From UBA9732 sp963599445 (GTDB lineage: Bacteria; Spirochaetota; Spirochaetia; Sphaerochaetales; Sphaerochaetaceae): DNA of 9,277 nucleotides. The stretch spans positions 1-9,277 of the forward strand of contig CAVBWZ010000024.1 in assembly GCA_963599445.1 (NCBI GenBank), in the 5' to 3' direction. The notes beneath the pieces were generated by a model. The model did no database searches. It was not told where the DNA came from and was given only the letters and a program-made list of their open reading frames with translations. Of the stretch, positions 6,116 to 9,277 are shown in pieces. The translations under genes and the position numbers were made by a program. Numbering within the stretch: position 1 is the first letter of the stretch; every line of letters starts with the position of its first letter.

Positions 6116-7393
6116 ATGATAGACTATAGGGAACTAAAGACCAGACGTGATGAAATTGCGGCCAACATAAAGAACCGCAACATGAAGGTTGATGTCGATG
6201 AAGTCATAGCCCTTCAGGACAAGAGGGCCGTCCTCATGCACGATGCAGAGCTGCTCAGGGCTTCCAGAAACGAGAACGCCATGAAGATGAAGGGCAAGAT
6301 GGAGCCTGATGCGCGCCAGAAGCTCATAGACGAGGGTAGGTCCATCAAGGAAAGGATCGCCGCCGTGGAGTCTGAGCTGGAGGAGGTCGAAAAGAGCTAC
6401 ACCTCGCTTCTCAAGCAGATTCCAAACTACGCCCATCCAAAGGCCCCTGTTGGAAAGGAGGACAAGGACAATACAGCCGTCAAGTATGTCGGCAAGCCTC
6501 CTGTGTTCGATTTCAAGCCGTTGGACCATGTCCAGCTTGGCGAAAAGCTTGACCTCATAGACTTCGATACAGCCACCAGAGTCAGCGGTCCTAAGTTCTA
6601 CTATCTCAAGAACGAGGCCGTACTTTTGCAGATGGCCCTTGAAAACTACGCCATGAACATCGTAGTAGGCCATGGTTTCACTCCAATGATCACACCGGAT
6701 GTCGCCAAGGAGGAGATCCTTGAGGGCATTGGCTTCAATCCTCGTGGAGCTGAAAGCAACATATATACAGTAGAGGGTACGGGCACAGCTTTGGTTGGCA
6801 CTGCAGAGATTACGCTTGGTGGATACTACAGCGGCATGACTCTTCCAAAGGAGTCCCTGCCAATCAAGATGACGGGTCTTTCGCATTGCTTCAGACGCGA
6901 AGCAGGTGCTGCTGGGCAGTATTCCAAGGGCCTTTACAGAGTCCATCAGTTCTCAAAGCTTGAGATGTTCGTCGTGTGCCTTCCTGAAGAGTCGGATGCC
7001 ATGCATGACCAGCTCCTTGCAATTGAGGAGGAGATATTCGGCGGCCTTGGACTTGCATACAGGGTCGTTGATACATGCACCGGAGACCTTGGAGCACCTG
7101 CGTACAGGAAGTTCGACATAGAGGCCTGGATGCCAGGCAGAGGCGAGAACGGTGAGTACGGCGAGGTGACATCCACCTCCAACTGTACGGACTATCAGTC
7201 AAGGAACCTCAACGTGAAGTACAAGGACGACGATGGCAAGGCAAAGTTCGTGCATATGCTCAACGGTACGGCTGTGGCCCTTTCCCGTGCATTGGTTGCA
7301 GTTCTTGAGAACTATCAGCAGGCAGACGGCAGCATACGCATACCTGATGCCCTCGTCCCTTACATGGGTGGACGGAAAGAGATCAGAAGATAG
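6116..7393 (+). CDS. serS: Seryl-tRNA synthetase
   Basis: Encodes 425 residues, full length for this class II synthetase, which charges tRNA-Ser (and tRNA-Sec) with serine in the cytoplasm using ATP. Residues ~1-105 form the N-terminal coiled-coil arm that grips the long variable arm of tRNA-Ser, seen here as two charged heptad-rich helices around residue 60. The catalytic core follows. Motif 1 lies near GFTPMITPDV (187-196), the serine-binding TAEI is at 229-232, motif 2 is FRREAGAAGQYSKGLYRVHQF (259-279), and motif 3 is LNGTAVALSRALVAVLENYQ (382-401) with the ATP-binding Arg391. The C-terminus GSIRIPDALVPYMGG is typical. The ATG at 6116 follows GAGAGGTG at the right spacing. It has its own promoter and terminator, so it is a single-gene unit. 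Confidence 0.97.
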   Translation: MIDYRELKTRRDEIAANIKNRNMKVDVDEVIALQDKRAVLMHDAELLRASRNENAMKMKGKMEPDARQKLIDEGRSIKERIAAVESELEEVEKSYTSLLKQIPNYAHPKAPVGKEDKDNTAVKYVGKPPVFDFKPLDHVQLGEKLDLIDFDTATRVSGPKFYYLKNEAVLLQMALENYAMNIVVGHGFTPMITPDVAKEEILEGIGFNPRGAESNIYTVEGTGTALVGTAEITLGGYYSGMTLPKESLPIKMTGLSHCFRREAGAAGQYSKGLYRVHQFSKLEMFVVCLPEESDAMHDQLLAIEEEIFGGLGLAYRVVDTCTGDLGAPAYRKFDIEAWMPGRGENGEYGEVTSTSNCTDYQSRNLNVKYKDDDGKAKFVHMLNGTAVALSRALVAVLENYQQADGSIRIPDALVPYMGGRKEIRR

Positions 7394-7409
7394 TTTCCTT
7401 TGTGTTTTG

Positions 7410-7450
7410 ATGTGGGCTGACGAGGCCCACATTGTTTTTATAGTTTTTTT
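7410..7450 (+). terminator. Intrinsic terminator of serS
   Basis: ATGTGGGC (7410-7417) pairs perfectly with GCCCACAT (7425-7432) around a 7-base loop. It is followed by the T-rich run TGTTTTTATAGTTTTTTT (7433-7450). The stem lies 16 bases after the serS stop, a textbook rho-independent terminator. It also shares bases with a candidate promoter for the next gene. Confidence 0.9.
7417..7444 (+). promoter_or_regulatory. Possible promoter of the nicotinate phosphoribosyltransferase gene
   Basis: CTGACG (7417-7422) lies 16 bases before TATAGT (7439-7444), matching the -35 box at 4 of 6 positions and the -10 box at 5 of 6. The -35 would lie in the terminator loop and the -10 in its T-run. This is the only good -10 between the serS stop and the next gene, and it would give a leader of about 75 bases. 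Confidence 0.3.
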
Positions 7451-7465
7451 GTGTTTTTGGAGAGA

Positions 7466-7510
7466 GGGTTTCCCTTCCCGTGTAAAGGGATGGAAGACTT
7501 AGGGAGTCTT
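7466..7510 (+). promoter_or_regulatory. Structured leader of the nicotinate phosphoribosyltransferase gene
   Basis: Two perfect hairpins lie in tandem just before the ribosome site: TCCCTT (7471-7476) with AAGGGA (7485-7490), and AAGACT (7494-7499) with AGTCTT (7505-7510). AGGG/CCCT (arms 7465-7468 and 7472-7475) offers an alternative to the first. CTTCC (7474-7478) could pair with the Shine-Dalgarno GGAGG (7514-7518), with one G-U pair. It matches no riboswitch class I know. A regulatory role is speculative. Confidence 0.35.
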
Positions 7511-7525
7511 AGAGGAGGTTCCAAC

Positions 7526-8977
7526 GTGGATATTTCAGCCATTTCCGCACTTACGACCGATTTCTACGAGCTTACGATGATGCAGGGATACTACCTAAGC
7601 GGTGAGAACCCTCAGGTGGTGTTCGATATGTTCTATAGAACCAATCCTTTCGAAGGCGGCTATGCTGTATTCGCCGGTCTTGGGGACCTCCTTCCTCAGC
7701 TTGAGGGGTTGAACTTCAGCGAGTCGGACATTGCGTACCTTAGGTCGTTGGATATGTTCGACGATGGTTTTCTGGACTACCTTGCAGGCTACAAGTTCCA
7801 CGGCGACATCTATGCCATGAAGGAGGGGACAATCGTCTTTCCAGGTGAGCCTTTGGTCCGTATACACACCTCCCTTATGGACGCCCAGCTCATAGAAGGG
7901 CTTCTTCTGAACACCATAAACTTCCAGACCCTCATTGCGACCAAATCCATGCGTGTATGCAGCGCCGCAAAGGGCGGGGCGGTCATGGAGTTTGGTCTAA
8001 GGCGCGCACAGGGTATAGATGGTGCACTCAGTGCAAGCCGCGCGGCCTTCGTGGGCGGAGCGGCCCTTACCAGCAACACCATTGCAGGCAAGGTGTTTGG
8101 AATTCCCGTTGGCGGCACAATGGCCCACAGCTGGATAATGGCATACGAAAGCGAGCTTGAGGCGTTCCGCGAGTTCGCCCGCATCTACCCAAACAACTGC
8201 ATTCTCCTGATCGATACATACGACACTCTTGGAAGCGGCATTGAGAACGCCATAAAGGTTGGCCTTGAGCAGAAGGCCAAAGGACTCAGGATTGGTGTCA
8301 GGATAGACTCCGGGGACCTTTCCTATCTTGCAAGGGAGGTGCGTCAGCGCCTTGACGATGCCGGTCTTACCGATGCCACGATATGCGTATCCAACGACCT
8401 CAACGAGCAGATCATCAGCACTCTTGTAAGCGACAACGTCCCTATAGATTCGTGGGGCGTAGGTACGAACCTTGTGACCGGCGGCACGCAGAGTGCGCTG
8501 GGCGGGGTGTACAAGCTGTGCGCAAAGCAGAGGGCCGACGGTTCGTTCGAGCCTACGATGAAGATAAGCAACTCCTATGCCAAGACCACGAACCCCGGCA
8601 TCAAGCAGGTCTATAGATTCTACGGGGCCGATGGCCTTGCAATAGCCGATCTTATCGCTCTTGACGACGAAGACATAGAGGCCGGACAGGACATCATGTT
8701 CTACCATCCTTTCAGCGACTCGGACTTCTTCCTTCTCAAGGCCGACAAGTACGTCTCATGCGAAAAGCTTCTTGTAAAGGTAATGGAGAACGGAAACCTT
8801 GTGTATCCAAAGCGTCCGTTGAAGGAGGTTCAGGATTTTGCAAAGGCAAACTTTGCACGCTTCCACAGAAGCTACAAGCGCTTCATGAACCCACACATCT
8901 ACAAGGTCTCCCTTTCACAGAGCCTCAAGAGCCTCAAGCACGACCTGATCCTCAAGTCCAAGGGAATTGTGAAATAG
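7526..8977 (+). CDS. pncB: Nicotinate phosphoribosyltransferase
   Basis: Encodes 483 residues from a GTG start. The enzyme joins nicotinate to phosphoribosyl pyrophosphate, giving nicotinate mononucleotide in the Preiss-Handler salvage route to NAD. The family opening LTTDFYELTMMQGYY (9-23) sits directly after the start. EFGLRRAQG (155-163) contacts substrate. GTMAHSWIMA (197-206) carries His201, the residue expected to be phosphorylated by ATP during turnover, and GVRIDSGDL (257-265) is part of the phosphoribosyl site. The C-terminal part has the VGTNLVTGG stretch and ends in a basic tail. The length fits the ~480-residue bacterial class rather than the shorter E. coli PncB. I chose GTG at 7526 because GGAGG (7514-7518) precedes it by 7 bases. 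The upstream ATG at 7490 has no usable ribosome site and would add non-family sequence. Confidence 0.95.
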   Translation: MDISAISALTTDFYELTMMQGYYLSGENPQVVFDMFYRTNPFEGGYAVFAGLGDLLPQLEGLNFSESDIAYLRSLDMFDDGFLDYLAGYKFHGDIYAMKEGTIVFPGEPLVRIHTSLMDAQLIEGLLLNTINFQTLIATKSMRVCSAAKGGAVMEFGLRRAQGIDGALSASRAAFVGGAALTSNTIAGKVFGIPVGGTMAHSWIMAYESELEAFREFARIYPNNCILLIDTYDTLGSGIENAIKVGLEQKAKGLRIGVRIDSGDLSYLAREVRQRLDDAGLTDATICVSNDLNEQIISTLVSDNVPIDSWGVGTNLVTGGTQSALGGVYKLCAKQRADGSFEPTMKISNSYAKTTNPGIKQVYRFYGADGLAIADLIALDDEDIEAGQDIMFYHPFSDSDFFLLKADKYVSCEKLLVKVMENGNLVYPKRPLKEVQDFAKANFARFHRSYKRFMNPHIYKVSLSQSLKSLKHDLILKSKGIVK

Positions 8978-9050
8978 GTTTCCATAGGTATAGGTTTTTG
9001 ATGTTTCCCACGAAAGAGGAGTGGTCATTGAAAGACTCCAACTTTGCAAG

Positions 9051-9083
9051 TTTCCGTGAACTTTCCTTATGAGTCCACGGAAA
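9051..9083. repeat. Strong hairpin between convergent genes
   Basis: TTTCCGTG (9051-9058) pairs perfectly with CACGGAAA (9076-9083). After one mismatch, ACT/AGT extend the stem inward, leaving a loop of about seven to nine bases. It lies between the ends of the nicotinate phosphoribosyltransferase gene and the minus-strand Rpn-like gene. Neither strand has a T-run after it, so a standard intrinsic terminator is unlikely. It may act as a 3'-end block, a factor-assisted terminator or a dispersed repeat. Confidence 0.5.
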
Positions 9084-9088
9084 AATGG

Positions 9089-9277
9089 TCAGCCTTCCAG
9101 TATGTTACGAACTTCCTCAACTGAGATTGAGGCGGCCTTTGCTATGGCTTCAATAGGGAAACCCTGTTCCTTGAGGTTTTTGACCATGCGGCTTCTTTCG
9201 TTGGCTTCACCAATCGAGATTCCTTCAGCCTCACCGGCGGTCCGGCCTTCGTCGTATTTGTCCTTTAGAAGGAACTC
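9089..9277 (-). CDS. Rpn/PD-(D/E)XK nuclease family-type protein, C-terminal fragment
   Basis: This is the last 62 residues of a minus-strand gene cut by the right window edge. The segment reads KYDEGRTAGEAEGISIGEANE, then RSRMVKNLKEQGFPIEAIAK, then AASISVEEVRNILEG and stop. A charged helix with repeated EG-x-x-x-GE turns, followed by 'GF..E.IA..++S.EEV..IL', is the usual tail of Rpn-type recombination-promoting nucleases (also annotated as PD-(D/E)XK nuclease-family transposases), where the last part looks like a small helix-turn-helix. The catalytic domain would lie beyond the window, so activity cannot be judged. The frame is intact from the edge to the stop. The gene converges on pncB. 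Confidence 0.7.
   Translation of the reverse strand, partial: EFLLKDKYDEGRTAGEAEGISIGEANERSRMVKNLKEQGFPIEAIAKAASISVEEVRNILEG

Noticed and set aside
6134..6946. 270-codon minus-strand open frame antisense to serS
   Set aside because: serS is unmistakable over this range, and the antisense product has no family features.
7451..7525. N-terminal extension of nicotinate phosphoribosyltransferase using ATG at 7451 or 7490
   Set aside because: There is no usable Shine-Dalgarno spacing and the region is palindromic. The GTG at 7526 has an ideal GGAGG and matches the family N-terminus.
7997..8707. 236-codon minus-strand open frame antisense to pncB
   Set aside because: It is a shadow of the strongly conserved nicotinate phosphoribosyltransferase coding strand.
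9001..9072. Small plus-strand ORF of 23 codons (MFPTKEEWSLKDSNF...)
   Set aside because: It has no convincing ribosome site, overlaps the hairpin, and has no other support.

Overview
The window looks like ordinary chromosomal DNA from a bacterium of about 50% GC. It uses canonical Shine-Dalgarno sites and mostly sigma70-like promoters. The protein styles suggest a host- or gut-associated anaerobe, possibly a Sphaerochaeta- or Treponema-like spirochaete: a seryl-tRNA synthetase of the 'SHCFRREAGAAGQ' type, a class-2-sized nicotinate phosphoribosyltransferase, and the tail of an Rpn/PD-(D/E)XK nuclease-type protein. The taxonomic guess comes from memory of family style, not from a search, and should be held loosely.

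Left part (1-1595). Bases 1-187 hold no gene I can recognise. Next come two minus-strand genes of unknown function, a 7-segment membrane protein (744-1448) followed by a soluble-plus-two-helix membrane protein (188-751). They overlap by 8 bases and should be translated together. Between them and the next block is a 147-base divergent intergenic region. It carries a promoter inside a striking 44-base double inverted repeat, probably the operator of the adjacent MarR-type regulator.

Centre-left (1596-3308). A MarR-family regulator and a major facilitator transporter abut stop-to-start, the classic arrangement of a repressor that controls itself and an exporter. The transporter converges on a minus-strand glycosyltransferase-like gene (3339-4277, TTG start proposed).

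Centre (4353-5994). trmL (tRNA wobble 2'-O-methyltransferase) overlaps by 8 bases a gene for a secreted transglutaminase-like protein with a complete Cys-His-Asp triad.

Right part (6116-9277). serS has its own promoter and a strong intrinsic terminator. It is followed by the NAD-salvage gene for nicotinate phosphoribosyltransferase, whose GTG start lies behind a leader with two small hairpins. A minus-strand Rpn-like C-terminus runs off the right edge.

I do not see a clear-cut new defence, mobile or RNA system. The observations most worth following are the 44-base nested operator, two promoters placed so that their transcripts would be leaderless, the coupling of a tRNA methyltransferase to an exported transglutaminase-like protein, the atypical glycosyltransferase, and the structured leader before the NAD-salvage gene. 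No tRNA, rRNA, CRISPR array or insertion sequence was seen.
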